DNA of 64,000 nucleotides from Scylla paramamosain (lineage: Eukaryota > Arthropoda > Malacostraca > Decapoda > Portunidae). Below are positions 13,801 through 27,110 of this stretch, piece after piece (the first letter of the stretch is position 1; each line of letters opens with the position of its first letter). The stretch lies in assembly GCF_035594125.1 (NCBI RefSeq), contig NC_087156.1:12234806-12298805 (forward strand). Reading direction: 5' to 3'. The notes beneath the pieces are model-generated. The model made no database searches and had not been told where the DNA came from. It saw only the letters and a list, made by a program, of their open reading frames with translations. The position numbers and the translations under genes were made by a program.

Positions 13801-14690
13801 TATTTAAGTAACTTAAAAACATTTATATACACGTTTCTCGTAATGTCCTTTCGTTTCCCAAACATAGGATTCTTTGCATGTATTTAAGCGTTTTTATAGG
13901 TAACATGATCAAAAACACACAAAATACATGTTTTTTTTTAATGTTATTGAGTTTCTCCATAAAGGATTTTTTGCATTCGTTTTAGCGTTTTGGTATGTAA
14001 GGAGCTCAAATATATTTAACGGCACGTTCTTGGTAAAAGTTTGTTTTATTCACATGTAATGCGATTGCCCTTCTTTTAAGTACTTTATTGCCTAACACGC
14101 TCATAAACACTCAAAAGACATTTTCTGGCAATATAATTTTTTCCCCACATAAACCTATTTTCGCATGCAATTTCGTGTTTTGGTAACTAAGAATGTGAAA
14201 AACACTCAAAATACACGCATTTGTTAATGGTGTTCTGTATTTGAATCAAGAGTGTTATTCATGAGTTTCAGCATTTTGGTATCTAAGAAACTTTTGCCTT
14301 GTGGTTGTTGTGAAACTATAAAACACTTATTATACAGGTTTCTCGTAATGTCCTTTTGTTTCCCAATATAGTGTGCTTTGCATCTTTTTTCGCGTTTTTT
14401 GTAGGTAACAGGCTCAAAAACACTCAAAATATACCTTTTTGGCAGTGTTATTCTATTTCTTCATATTGGTCTGTTTGCATCCGTTTTAGCGTGTTTCTAC
14501 GTAAAACACTGAAAAGACAAATGTTAAGTGATTTTGTTTTGGATTCCCATATAGAGTGACTTCCATATTATTTTTTGTTTTGGTGCCTAACATGCTGAAA
14601 AACACTCAAAAGACAGGATTCTGGTAAAGTCGTTTAATTTCCTTATAGAGGTGACTTTTCATGCAATTTAGGTTTTGGTACATAACTGTC
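10900..14690 (+). repeat. Block X, copy 1 (type II HORs)
   Basis: About 3.8 kb of type II HORs recurs four more times: reversed at 14879-18450 and 28300-32600, and forward at 46500-50400 and about 59300-64000. Landmarks keep their order: a CCTATCTTTTTATTTAT tract (here near 11540), a long A-tract after CATGCTA (11887), an ACTAGAAACACAGG variant (12415), a CTCTATAAAGAGGTTTT variant (12648), and a shortened AAACTTTTGCCTTGTGG junction (14289). Against 46.5-50.4 kb the offset stays at 35.5-35.6 kb through the block, which supports a direct block duplication. Confidence 0.75.
11887..11910 (+). repeat. A24 homopolymer tract
   Basis: An uninterrupted run of 24 A residues replaces the usual short CACTCAAAAGACAC segment after CATGCT. 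Equivalent A- or T-tracts of other lengths mark the same HOR position at 16933, 31530, 33740, 47463 and 60544. The tract is therefore an inherited, length-unstable feature of this HOR variant. Confidence 0.9.
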
Positions 14691-14845
14691 CGCTCAAAAA
14701 ATCTCGACACTTTTCTGTTTTTTTTTTTTTTTTCACACATAAAGCTAGTTTCGCATGCAATTTGGGGTATTGGTAAAAAAGAATGTTAAAAAGATTAAAA
14801 ATACACCCATTTGGTAAGGTTGTTCTGTTTCTCAATTAAGATTGT

Positions 14846-14878
14846 TATTCACATTACATTATTAGATTTACAGCGTTA
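14846..14878. other. Orientation-switch junction with unmatched filler
   Basis: Forward monomers end at GTTATTCAC and reversed monomers begin at AATAAAAACGCTTAAATAC. Between them lie about 30 bp (ATTACATTATTAGATTTACA then GCGTTACATTA) that I cannot align to any monomer. This point is also the outer end of the left palindrome arm. Short unmatched filler at an inversion breakpoint is typical of end-joining or template-switch repair, but the mechanism is inferred. Confidence 0.7.
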
Positions 14879-16320
14879 CATTAATAAAAACGCTTAAATA
14901 CATGCAAAGAATCCTACGTTTGGGAAACAAAAGGACATTACGAGAAACGTGTATTATAAATGTTTTTAAGTTACTTAAATACCAAAAAGCTAAAACCCAC
15001 AAATAACACTCTTTTTGAAGAAACAAAAAAATAAAAATAAAAATAAAGAAATTAAATAAAAGAAAATAATAATAATAATTTTTATTTTTGTTATTCATCT
15101 TCATAGGTACCGAGATGCCAAAATTCTGTTAAAATTCAGGGAAATTATGTGGATAAAAGAACATTATCGTAAAAGTTAATTTTAGCTTTTTTTTTCGGAC
15201 TGTTATGTACCAAACCCTAAAGAGCATGAAAGCCATCTATATGAGGAAATTAAATGACTTTACAAGAAAACTGTCTTTTGAGTGTTTTTCAGCATGTTAG
15301 GCACCAAAACGATAAATAATATGGAAGTCACTCTATATGGGAATCCAAAACAAAATTACTGAAATTGTGTCTTTTCAGTGTTTTACGTAAAAAAACGCTA
15401 AAACGGATGCAAACAGACCAATATGAAGAAATAGAATAACATTACCAAAAAGGTATATTTTAAGTATTTTTGAGCTTGTAACCAACAAAAAAAAAAACGC
15501 GAAAATAGATGCAAAGCACTCTATAATGGGAAACAAAAAGACATTACGAGAAACGTGTATAATGAGTATTTTATAGTTTCACAAGAACCACAAAGCAAAA
15601 AACGCAAAAACTGTTGTATATGGATATGTTTCTTAGATACCAAAATGCTGAAACTCCTGAATAACACTCTTAATTAAGAAACAGAATAACATTACTAAAT
15701 GCGTGTAATTTGAGTGTTTTTCACATTCTTAATTTACAAGAACCCCAAATTGCATGCGAAACAAGCTTTATGTGGGAAAAAAAATATTACCAGAAAAGTG
15801 TCTTTTGAAGGTTTTTGAGAGAGTTAGGCAATAAAGCATTAAAAAGGAGGGTAATCACATTACATGGAAATAAAAGCAACTTTTACCAAGAACTTGCCTT
15901 AAAGTGTTTTTTAACTCCTTATATAACAAAACGCTAAAACACATGGAAAACACCCTTTACTGAGAAACAGATTAACATTACCAAAATTATGTATTTTTAG
16001 TGTTTTTGATCATGTTACCTCTAAAAACGCTTAAATGCATGCAAAGAACCCTATGTCTGTGAAACGACAGGACATTACGAGAAACGTGTATTATGCGTGT
16101 TTTTAAGTTCCATAACTACCAAAAAGCTAAAACCTCTTTATAAAGAAAAAAATAAAGAAATAATTAATAAATAGGATTTTTTTTTTGTTGTTATTCTTCT
16201 TCATAGGTACTGAGATGCCAAAATTCTGGCAAAATTCAAGGAAATTATGTGTAAAAAGAACATTATCGAAATTGTTAATTTTAGCTTTTTTTTGGGACTC
16301 TTATGTTCCAAATCATGAAG

Positions 16321-16347
16321 TGCATGCATGCATGCATGCATGCATGC
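16321..16347. repeat. (TGCA)n microsatellite
   Basis: Nearly seven TGCA units form a 27-bp self-complementary tract. The monomer normally has one GCATGC here, in the context AAGTGCATGCAAAGCC; the expansion probably came from slippage at that site. Homologous positions at 12475, 31160 and 48065 carry the single unexpanded site. Confidence 0.95.
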
Positions 16348-18439
16348 AAAGCCAATTATATGGAGAAATTAAACGACTTTACGAGAAACCTGTGTTTCTA
16401 GTGTTTTTGAGCATGTTAGTCACTAAAACAATAAATAATATTGAAGTCATTCTATGTGGGAATCCAAAACAAAATTACTTTAAACGTGTGTTTTTCGTGT
16501 TTTACGTAGAAAAACGCTAAAACGGATGCAAACCAACCAATATAAAGAAATAGAATAAGATTATCAAAAAGGTATAATTCGAGTGTTTTTTTAGCTTTTT
16601 ACAAAAAAAAAAAAAAAACGCGAAAATGGATGGAAAGCTCTCTCTATTGGTTAACAATAGGATATTACGAGAAACGTGTATAATGAGTGTTTTATAGATT
16701 CTCAAGAATCACAAGGAAAAAAACGCAAAAACTCATATATGTGGAGAAGTTTTTTAGATACCAAAATGCTGAAACTCCTAAATAACACTCTAAATTAAGA
16801 AACAGAACAACCTTACCAAATGCATGTATTTTGAATGTTTTTCACATTCTTAGTTACCAAAACCATAAATTTTATGTGAAAGTAGCATTATGTGGGAAAA
16901 AAAATGACATTACCAGAAAAGTATCTTTTAAGTGTGTGTGTTTTTTTTAGCATGATAGGCAATAAAGCACTAAAAAGCAAGGCATTACATGGGAATAAAA
17001 CTAACTTTTTCTAAGAACTTGCCTTTAAGTGTTTTGAGCTCCTTATATACCAAAACGATAAAACGAATGCAAAACACCCTTTATGGAGAAACAGAATAAC
17101 ATTACCAAAAACATGTATTTTGAGTGTTTTTGATCATGTTACCTATAAAAACGCTTAAATACATGCAAAGAACCTTATGTTTGGGAAATTAAAGGACATT
17201 TCGAGAAACATGTATTACGAGTGTTTTTTAAGTTCTTTAAGTACCATTTAGCTAAAACTGATAAATAACACTGTTTATAGAAAAAATAAATAAAAAATAA
17301 AAAGATGGGAATTTATTTTTTTTGTTTTTTTTATCTTTATAGGTACCAATATGCCAAAATTCTGGCAAAATTCAGGAAAATTATGTAAAAAAAGAAAATT
17401 ATGAAAAAAATTTAATTTTAGTTTTTTTTTTTCGGACTGTTATGTACCAAACCGTAAAGTGCATGCAAAGCCATCTATATGGGAAAATTAAACGACTTTA
17501 CCAGAAACCTGTCTTTTGAGTGTTTTTCTGCATGTTAGGCACCAAAACGATATATATAATATGGAAGTCATTCAATATGGGAATCCATCAAATAAAATAC
17601 TGAAAAAGTGTCTTTTCAGTGTTTTACGTAGAAAACGCTAAAACGGATGCAAACCAGCGAATATGAAGAAGTAGGATAACATTACGAAAAAAGGTATATT
17701 TTCAGTGTTTTTGGGCTTCTTATCTACAAAAAACCCGAAAATGGATAGAAAGCACTCTATATTGAGATACAAAAGGACATTACGAGAAACTTGTATAATG
17801 AGTGTTTTATAGTTTCACAAGAACCACAAGGCAAAAAACGCAAAAACTCGTGTATATGGATAAGTTTCTTATATACCAAAATGCTGAAACTCAGGAATAA
17901 CACTCTTTATTGAGAATACAGAACAACCTTACGATATGCGTGTATTTTGACTGTTTTTCACATTCTTAGTTACCAAAACCCCAAATTGCATGCAAAACTA
18001 GCTTTATTTGGTAAAAAAAAAAATGACATTACCAGAAAAGTGTCTTTTGAGTGTTTTTGAGCGTGTTAGGCAATAAAGCACGAGAAAAGGAGGGCAATCA
18101 CATTACATGAGAATAAAACCATTTTTTTACCAAGAACTTGCCTTTAAGTGTTTTTGAGCTCCTTCTTTACTAATACGCTAAAACGCATGCAAAACACCCT
18201 TTATGGAGAAACAGATTAACATTACCAAAAACATGTATTTTGAGTGTTTTTGATCATGTTACCTCTAAAAACACTTAAACACATGCAAAAAACCTTATGT
18301 CAGGGAAACGAAAGGACATTACGAGAAACGTGTATTATGAGTGTTTTTAAGTTCCATAAGTACCAAAAAGCTAAAACCTCTTTATAGGGGAAAAAAAGTA
18401 AATAAATAAATAGGATTTTTTTTTTGTTATTCCTCTTAA

Positions 18440-18475
18440 TAAGTACAGAGAGCACAAATATGAGGAAATTAAACG
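18440..18475 (-). other. Deletion junction shared by both palindrome arms
   Basis: The HOR skips from the CATCTC-region monomer (here GTACAGAGAGCACAAA) straight into TATGAGGAAATTAAACGACC, dropping most of two monomers. The mirror site near 59040 has the same fusion (CTCATTTTTGTGCTCTCTGT). It also marks the change from type II to type I repeats. The shared novel junction is strong evidence that the two arms share one ancestor. Confidence 0.75.
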
Positions 18476-20794
18476 ACCTTACCAGAAATCTGTCTTTTGA
18501 GTGTTTTTTCAGCATGTTAGGCACCAAAACGATAAATGATAAAGAACTCACTCTATATGGGAATCGAAAACGAAATTACTGAAAATGTATCTTCTCAGTG
18601 TTTTACGTAGAAAAACGCAAAAACTCGTGTATGTAAAAAAGTTTCTTAGATACCAAAATGCTGAAACTATTGAATAACAATCTTAATTGAGAAACAGAAC
18701 AACCTTAGCAAATGCCTGTATTTTGAGTGTTTTTCATATTCCTAGTTGGCAATACCCAAAACAGCATAAGGAACTAGCTTTATGAGGGAAAAAAAATGAC
18801 ATTATCAGAAGTGTCTTTTAATTGTTTTTGAGCGTGTTAGGCAATAAAGTACTAAAGAGCAGGGCAGTCACATTACATGGGAATAAATCCAACTTTTACC
18901 AAGAACTTGCCAATATGTGTTTTTGAGCTCCATACATACCAAACCGCTAAAACGCATGGAAAACAAACTTTATGGAGTAAAAGAATAACATTACCAAAAA
19001 CATGTATTTTGAATGTTTTTGATAATGTTATCTATAAAAACGCTTAAATACATGGAAAGAACCTTATGTTTGGGAAAAGTAAGAACATTACGAGAAACGT
19101 GTATTATGATTGTTTTTAAGTTAACTACCAAAACGCTAAAACCCACAAATAACACTCGTTATTTAGAAAAAAAAAGTAAAAAATTTAAAAAATTAAATAA
19201 AAGGATTTTTTTTTTTGTTTTTTTTTTGTTATTCACCTTCATAGGTACCGAGATGCCAAAATTCTGGGAAACATTATGGCAATTATATGATAAGAAATTT
19301 ATTTCAAAAACCCACACATATTAGCTTTTATTCGGACTGTTATGTACCAAACACTAAAGTGCATGCAAAGCCTCCCACATCAGGAAATTAAACGACCTTA
19401 CCAGAAATCTGTATTTTGAGTGTTTTTCAGCATGTTAGGCACCAAAACGATAAATAATGAAGAACTCACTCTATATGGCATACCAAAACAAAATTACTGA
19501 AAACGTGTCTTCTCAGTCTTTTACGTAGAAAAACGCTAAAACGGATGCAAACCAACCAATATCAAGAAGTAGAAAAACATTACCAAAAAGGTATATTTTG
19601 AGTGTTTTGAGCTTTTTACCTACAAAAAAAACGCGAAAATTGATACAAAGCACTCTATATTGGGAAACAAAGGGACATTGCGAGAAAAGTGTATAATGAA
19701 TATTTTATAGTTCAAAAGAACCACAAGCCAAAAAACGCAGAAACTCGTGTATATGGAGAAGTTTCCTAGATACCAAAATGCTGAAACTCATGAATAACAC
19801 TCTTAATTGAGAAACAGAACAACTTTACTAAATGCGTGTATTTTGAGTGCTTTTCACATTCTTAGTTACCAAAATCCGAAATTGCATGTGAAACCAGCTT
19901 TATAGGGAAAAAAATGACATTACCAGAAAATTGTCTTTTGAGTGTTTTTGACCGTGATAGGCAATAATGCACTAAAAAGCAGGGGAATCACTTTACATGG
20001 AAATAAAATCAATTTTTACCAAGAACTTGCCTTTAAGTGTTTTGAGCTCCTTATATACCAAAACGCTAAAACGTATGCAAAACACACTTCATGGAGAAAG
20101 AGAATAACATTACCAAAAACATATATTTTGAGTGTTTTTGATCATGTTACCAATAAAAACGCTTAAATAGATGCAAAGAACCCTTATTTTTGGGAAACGA
20201 AAGGACATTACGAGAAACGTGTATTATCAGTGTTATTAAGATCTTTACCAAAAAGCTAAAACCCACACTCTTTATAGAGAAAAAAAATAAATAAAAAATG
20301 CGATATTTTTTTTCTTTCTTTTTCATCTTCACAGGTATCAAGATGCCAAAATTTGGGTAAAATTCAGGAAATAATGAGTCAATTACCAAAAAAGCTAATT
20401 TTAGCTTTTTTTTCGTACTGTTATGTACCAAACCCTAATGTGCATGCAAAGCCACCTATATGGGAAAATTAAACGTCTTTGCCAGAAAACTGTCTTATGA
20501 GTGTTTTTCAGCTTTTTAGGCACCCTAACGGTAAATAACATGCAAGTCACTCTATATGGGAATCTAAAACAAAATTACTTTTTGGTGTTTTACGTAGAAA
20601 AACGCTAAAACGGATGCAAACCAACCAATAAGAAGAAATAAAATAACATTACCAAAAGGTACATTTTGAGTGTTTTTTGAGCTTGTTACCTACAAAAAAC
20701 GCGAAAATTAATGCAAAACACTCCCTATTGGGAAACAAAAACACATTACGAGAAACGTGTATAATGAGTGTCTTATTATTTTTGAGCAAAAGAA

Positions 20795-20818
20795 CTTGTG
20801 GTTCACAAGAACCACAAG
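20795..20818. repeat. Short fold-back hairpin (10-bp arms, 4-nt loop)
   Basis: CTTGTGGTTC at 20795-20804, loop ACAA, then GAACCACAAG at 20809-20818. Other reversed HORs carry only GAACCACAAGGC at this place, so the first arm is an added inverted copy. It resembles the hairpin at 7942. Confidence 0.8.
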
Positions 20819-21900
20819 GCAAAAAACGTAAAAACTCGTGTATATAAAGAAGTTTCTTAGATGCCAAAAGTGTTTTTCACATTCTTAGCAAAACCCAAAT
20901 AGCACGCGAAACTATGTTGGAAAAAAATGACATTACTAGAAGTGTCTTTTGATTGTTTTTGAGCGTATTAGGCAATAAATCACAAAAAAAAAAAACAGGG
21001 CAATCACATTACATGGGAATAAAATCAACTTTTACCAAGAACTTGCCCTTACAAACCAAAACGCTAAAACGCATGCAAAAAACTCCTATATGGAGAAGCA
21101 GAATAACATTACTAAAAACATGTGTTTTAAGTGTTTTTAAGTGCTTTTAAGTGTTTCTTAAATACCAAAACGTTAAAACCCGAAAATAACACTCTTTATA
21201 GAAAAAATATAATAAAAAAATAGCTTTTTTTTATATATTGATTTTCTTTGGTACCAAGATGCCAAAATTCTGCCAAAATTCAGGGAATTTATGTAAAAAA
21301 AGAACATTATCAAAAAAGTTAATTATAGCTCTTTTTTCGGATTTTTATGTACCAAACTCTAAAATGCATGCCACCTATATAAGGAAGTTAAACGCCTTTA
21401 CCAGAAACCTGTCTTTTCAGTGTTTTTTTAAGCATGTTAGGCACCAAAACGATAAATAATATGGAAGTCAGTAAATATGTGAAACCAAAACAAAATTACT
21501 GAAAACGTATCTTTTCAGTATTTTACGTAGAAAAACGCTAAAACGGATGCAAACCAACAAATATGAAGAAATAGAATAACATTACCAAAAAGTCTTTTTG
21601 AGCTTTTTACCTACAAAAAAACGCGCATATGGATGGAAAGCACTCTATATTGGAAAGCAAAAGGACATTACGAGAAACGTGTATAATGTGTGTTTTATAG
21701 TTTCACAAGAACCACAAGGCAAAAAACGCAAAAACTCGTGTATATAGAGGTTTTTTTACCAAAACGCTAAAACTCATGAATAACACTTTTAATTGAAAAA
21801 CAGAACTACCTTACCAAATGTGTGTATTTTGAGTGTTTTTCACATTCTTAGTTACGAAAATCCCAAATTACATGCAAAACTAGCTTTATGTGGGAAAAAA

Positions 21901-21952
21901 ATGACATTACCAAACATTACCAACAAATGACATTACCAAACATTACCAACAA
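21901..21952 (-). repeat. 26-bp exact tandem duplication
   Basis: Two identical 26-bp units starting ATGACATTACCAAACATT lie at 21901-21926 and 21927-21952. They have replaced the usual ACCAGAAAAGTGTCTTTTGAG and GCGTGTTAGGCAATA part of the monomer. The right arm lacks this region because of its deletion near 56820, so it cannot be dated by comparison. Confidence 0.85.
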
Positions 21953-24189
21953 AACACTAAAAAGCAGAACAATCACATTACACTGGAATAAAACCAAATT
22001 TTACGAAGAACTTGCCTTTAAGTGTTTTTTAACTACTTACATACTAAAACGCTAAACGCATGCAAAACAACCTTTATGGAGAAACAGAATAACATTACCA
22101 AAAACATGTATTTTGAGTGTTTTTGATCATGTTACCTATAAAATCGCTTAAATACATACAAAGAACACTGTTTGTGAAACGAAAGGACATTACGAAAATC
22201 GTGTATTATGAGTATTTTTAAGTTCCTTAAGTACCAAAAATCTAAAACTCACAAATAACACTCTTTATAGAGAGAAAAAAAAAAGATTTTTTTTTGTTAA
22301 TCATCGTTATAGGTACGGAGATGCCAAAATTCTGAGAAAATTCAGGGAAATTATGTGAAAAAAACATTAAAAAAAATTATTTTAGCTTTTCCGGAGTTAT
22401 GTAAGAAATCCAGAAGTGCAGGCAAAGCCACCTATACGGGGAAATTACACGACTTTACAAGAAACGTGTCTTTGGGTGTTTTAAGCAATTTCAACAATAT
22501 TAATGAAAACGTGTCTTTTCAGTTTTAGCGTAGAACGCTAAAACAGATGCAAACCAACCAATATGAAGAAATAGAATAACATTACAAAAAGGATGAGAGT
22601 TTTTGAGCTTGTTACCTACAAAAAACGCAAAAATGAATGCAAAGTACTCTATATAGGGAAACAAAAGGATATTACAAGAAAATTGTATAATGAATGTTTT
22701 AATAGTTTTCAAGAACCATAAGGCAAAAAACGCAAAAAACTCGTGTATATGGAGATTTTTCTTAGATACTAAAATTCTGAAATTCATGAATAACACTCTT
22801 AATTGAAAAACAGAATAACCATACCAAATGCGTGTATTTTGAGTGTTTTCACATTCTTAGTTACTAAAACCCGAAATTACATGCGAAACTAGCTTTATAT
22901 TGGAAATAAATGACGTTACCAGAAAAAAAGTGTCTTTTGAGTGTTTTTGAGCGTGTTAGGCAATAAAGCACAAAAAAGCAGGGCAATGACATTACATGGG
23001 AATAAAACCAACATTTACGGAGAACTTGTCTTTAAGTGTTTTTCAGCTCCTTACATACTAAAACGCTAAAATGCATGCAAAACACCCTTTATTGAGAAAC
23101 AAAATAACATTTCGAAAAACACGAATTTTCATTGTTTTGATCTCTTACGTATAAAAACGCTTAAATACATGCAAAGAACCCTATGTTTAGGAAACGAAAG
23201 GACATTACGAGAAACGTGTATTATGAGTGTTTTTAAGTTCCGTGAGTACGAAAAGAGTTAAAAGCCACAAATAACACTCTTTATAGAGAAAATAAATAAA
23301 TTAATTAAAACGGATTTTTTTTATGTTATTTATCTTCATAGGTACCGAGATGCCAAAATTCAGGCATCTTTCAGGGAAATTCTGTGAAAAAATAATATTA
23401 TAAAAAAAATAATTTTAGCTTTTTTTTTCGGACTGTTATATTCCAAACCCTAAAGTGTATGCAAAGCCTCCTACATGAGGAAATTAAACGACTTTTACCA
23501 GTTACCTGTCTTTTGAGTGTTTTTTAGCAAGTTAGGCACTAAAACGATAAATAATATGGAAGTCACCCTTTATGGGAATCCATAACAAAATTAATGAAAA
23601 CGTGTTTTTTTAGTATTTTACTTAGAAAAACATTAAAACGGATGCAAACCAACTATAATGAAGAAATAGAATAATATTACTAAAAAGTTATATTTTGAGT
23701 GTTTTTGAGATTAACTACAGAAAACGCGAAAATAGTTGCAAAGCACTCTATATTGGGAAAGAAAAGGACATTACGAGAAACGTGTATAATGAGTGTTTTA
23801 TAGTTTCACAAGAACCACAAGGCAAAACACGCAAAAACTCGTGTATATGGAGATGTTTCTTAGATACCAAAATGCTGAAATTCATGAAGAACACTCTTAA
23901 TTGAGAAAGAGAAAAACCTTACCAAATGAGTGTATTTTGAATCTTTTTAACATTCTTACTTACCAAAACCCCAAATTGCATGCAAAACTAGCTTTGTGTG
24001 AAAAAAAAAAAAATATTACCAGAAAAGTGTCTTGAGTTTTTTTGAGCGTGTTAGGCAATAAAGCACTAAAAAGCAGGGCAATCACATTACATGGGAATAA
24101 AACCAACTTTTACCAATAACTTGCCTTAAGTGTTTTTAAGGTCCTTACATACGAAAACGCTAAAACGCATATAAAACGCATATAAAAGT

Positions 24190-26552
24190 ATTTTGAGTCT
24201 TTTGTAAGATTGTTACGTAAAAAAACGCCTAAATGAATCGGAAATATCCTTTATGGGAAAAATTAAAAGACATTACGAGAAACGTGTATTATGAGGGTTT
24301 TTGATTTTCTTGGTATCAAAAGGGTAAAACATATGAAAAAACACTATATGGAGAAACAGAACAATACTGCAAAAAAAAAAAAAAAAAACGTGCATTTTGA
24401 GTGTTATGACATTGTTAGTTACCAAAAAGCCAAAATTCATGCAAAGACCCATATATAGATTTATGAAACGACTTTAAAAACGTATGAAAATACTATATAT
24501 AAAGAAACAGAATACACTAACCAAAAACGTGTATTTTGTGTTTTTTTTTTTTTTTTTTTACCTTATTATGTACAAAATCGCCTGTCATCAAACAAATCAA
24601 CCTGCATATGGATATAAAAAGGATATTACGAGAAACGTTTGTTGTGTGTGTGTTTTTTCTTTATTACTTTCTTAAGTACCAAATCAGTACTTCAATAGTG
24701 CTCTAAAGAAAAAGAACAAACTTACCAAAAACGGGTATTTTTTTACATTGATAATTACCAAAACGCCAACATGCATGTAAAGCAACCTATATGAAGAAAC
24801 GAAACAAAATCTCTAGAAACTTGTCTTTTGTTATTTTTTGGGCGTGTTAGGCACCAAATCAGTAAGAAGCAACGAAATCACCCCGTAGGGGAATACAAAA
24901 CAACTTTACTAAAACGAGTCTTTAGAGTGTTTTTTTAGGTTCTTACGAACTAAAATGTCAAAATACATGCGAACACCCTGTTAGATAACAAAGCACCAAA
25001 AAACAGCCTATATGAGGAAACGAAAGGACATGACAAAAAACGTGTATTATGAGTTTTTTTTTTTTTTTTTAGCTTCTCAGGTATCAAAACGCAAAAATCG
25101 AGAAAGAAAAAAACATTACCAAAATCGTGTAATTTCAATGTTTTTCACATTGTCAGGTAGCAAAACACCATAATGCTTGCTCGCTATACGTAAAAATTAA
25201 ATAACAATGTAAAAAATGTGTTTTTATGTTTTTCAGCGTGTTAGGCACGAAAACGCTAAATAGCATGGAAAGCACCTTATATAGAAATGCAAAATAATAA
25301 GCACGTCTTTTAAATGTTTTAAACATTTTACGTACCAAAACGCTAAAACGCGTGCAACAAACACGAATAATCTTACCAAATAGAAAAAAAAAAAAACATT
25401 ACCAAAAACGTGTATTTTGAGTCTTTGAGTCTGTTACGTACATCATCTTAAAATTGCATGTAAAGCACCCTGTATGAGGAAACGATAGGACATTACGAGA
25501 AACGTGCATTATCAGAGTTTTGAGTCTCTTAGGTACCAAACACTAAACTGCCTGAATGAAAATTAAATATATTCTATATCTCTTAATAGAGAAACAAAAC
25601 ATCACCAAAAACGTGTTTTTTGTGTTTTTTTTTTCCTTTTTTATGTACCAAAACGTCAAAACACATACAAAGCATCCTATATGGAAAAATGGAAAGACGT
25701 TTGGAGAAACAAGTTTTATTTGTGTTTCTGAGCTTCCTAAGTAAGCTTCCTAAGTACCAAAACGCAAAAAAGGATGAATAGCACCCTATATAGAGAAAAG
25801 AACAACATTACCTAAAATCTTTATTTTGAGCGTTTTTCACATTATGTATCAAAACATCATAATGCATGCAGATCCCTATATGAAGAAGGAAAACGATATT
25901 ACAGGAAACGTGTCTTTTGAGTGTTTACTTGAGTGTTAGGAATGAAAATGCTAAAAAACATTGAAAGCACCCTATTTTGCAATATGAAATAACGTTACAA
26001 AGAAAGTATCTTGAGAGTGTTTTTAACCTTCTTACATCCGAAATCGCTGAAAAGCATGCAAAACAACCTTAACGGAGAAAAAAAATTAACATTACCAAAA
26101 ACTTGTATTTTGATTGTTTTTGTGCTTGTTAAATATAAAAGTGCCAAATTACACGCAAAGCATCCTACATGGAGAAAAGAAAGGACATTACGAGAAAAGT
26201 GTATTATGAGAGATCTTGAGCTTTTTAGGTACCCAGACTCAAAAACACATGATTAGAATTTTATATGGAAAAATAACTCTACCGAAAACTTTTACTTAAA
26301 CTTTTTTTTTCATATTGCTAAGTACCAAAAGACAAAATACATTGGAAGCCCCCTTTATTGGGAAACGAAACGACATTATCATCAACGTTTCTTTTGAGTG
26401 TTTTTCAACGTGTTAGACACCAAAACGCTGAAAAGCATGGAAAGTGCTCCATAAAGGAATACAAAATAACATTACTAAAAACGTGTTTTAAAGGTTTTTA
26501 TGTAAAGAAACGCTAAAACTCAAGCAAAACACCCTTTATAGAGAAGCGAAAT
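24190..26552 (-). repeat. Divergent monomeric satellite, left of LINE copy 1
   Basis: Monomers of about 85-95 bp are still recognisable (ACCAAAACGC, GCATGCAAAGCACCCTATAT, GAAACGAAA, GACATTACGAGAAACGTG). They no longer follow the HOR order and are much more diverged from each other than those elsewhere. Small duplications are frequent: CGCATATAAAA twice near 24170, and GCTTCCTAAGTA twice near 25735. The mirror region 52514-54529 shows the same features, so this layer existed before the palindrome formed. No gene is seen. Confidence 0.8.
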
Positions 26553-27110
26553 AAATATTTCGTTGATTAATTACATTCAGGACAGTTAGGGAGAAGAATA
26601 AGATCGCAGAAGAATGATCCTAAATGGATGACAGAGGTTAAAACATTACATAAGGCGAAAGAGAAGTATATATGAGATTAAAGACAGGGGAAGTGGTTTT
26701 AAGGCCATAGTATAATGAATTAGAAAAGTCAGGAGTTTAACAAGGAAAGCTAAAAATAGTTATGAATTAAAGGTAGCCAGCCAACCGAAGATGAACCCCA
26801 AGGGATTTTATCAGGTATATAAGACGAAGAATAGAGAAACAATAGTTCCTTAAAGACAGTAGAATGGGATCTGCTTAGTTGTTGAAAGGAGATTAGTAAA
26901 ATTGTGAACGAGTATTTTTTAACTGTCTTTGCCCAGGAAAACATGCAGGATTTGCCGAATAGTGACAAGAAGAAAATGAGAAGCTGACAGATATTACCAT
27001 AAATAAAGAGATAATGGAACAGGAGATAGATAAGCTGAAAAGTTGAAGTCACCAGGACCAGATGAAATATATTCCACAGTATTTAAGAATTGGAAAAAGG
27101 TTATAAGTAA
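26553..27110 (+). pseudogene. LINE copy 1: linker and start of reverse transcriptase, decayed
   Basis: This is the reading from the linker between endonuclease and reverse transcriptase into the first RT block. Recognisable islands are PKWMTEVKTLHKAKEKY (from 26619), EISKIVNEYFLTVFAQEN (near 26890-26942) and SPGPDEIYSTVFKNWKKVI (27049-27106). Stops and shifts separate them. Compared with copy 2, a 12-bp in-frame segment (four codons, NIPY) is missing just after 26590. The usual next sequence of the family, which includes the NYRPVSL and motif A regions, is absent; the next recognisable residues belong much further along the protein. Confidence 0.8.

Larger units (their letters stand above)
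1..14845 (+). repeat. Forward satellite array (HOR-organised, about 95-bp monomers)
   Basis: The whole stretch is built from degenerate monomers of about 95 bp, all in one orientation except for a piece at about 4948-5399. The landmark ATGAGTTTCAGCATTTTGG recurs near 1, 1130, 1990, 2875, 6755, 7785, 8740, 9920, 10950, 12045, 13135 and 14260. This gives a higher-order period near 1.1 kb, with short periods of 860-890 bp. The short ones lack whole monomers: near 1180 the second to fourth monomers are skipped, and near 2365 the sixth and seventh. Open frames up to about 115 codons occur on both strands, but they repeat the same low-complexity peptides from one HOR to the next and are unrelated to any family I know, so I annotate no gene. 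Function is unknown; a centromeric, pericentromeric or subtelomeric location is inference. Confidence 0.93.
14879..26552 (-). repeat. Reverse satellite array, outer left arm
   Basis: All monomers are in reverse orientation (for example TAAAACGCATGCAAAACACC and CTTTTGAGTGTTTTTGAGC). From 14879 to about 24190 they keep HOR order, with type II predominant and a type I block at about 18455-19850. Beyond 24190, towards the LINE, HOR order is lost. Segment 14879-18450 is also an inverted copy of 10460-13900 (coordinate sums near 28800), so it is part of a second, smaller palindrome with a loop of about 1 kb. No gene is seen. Confidence 0.9.
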
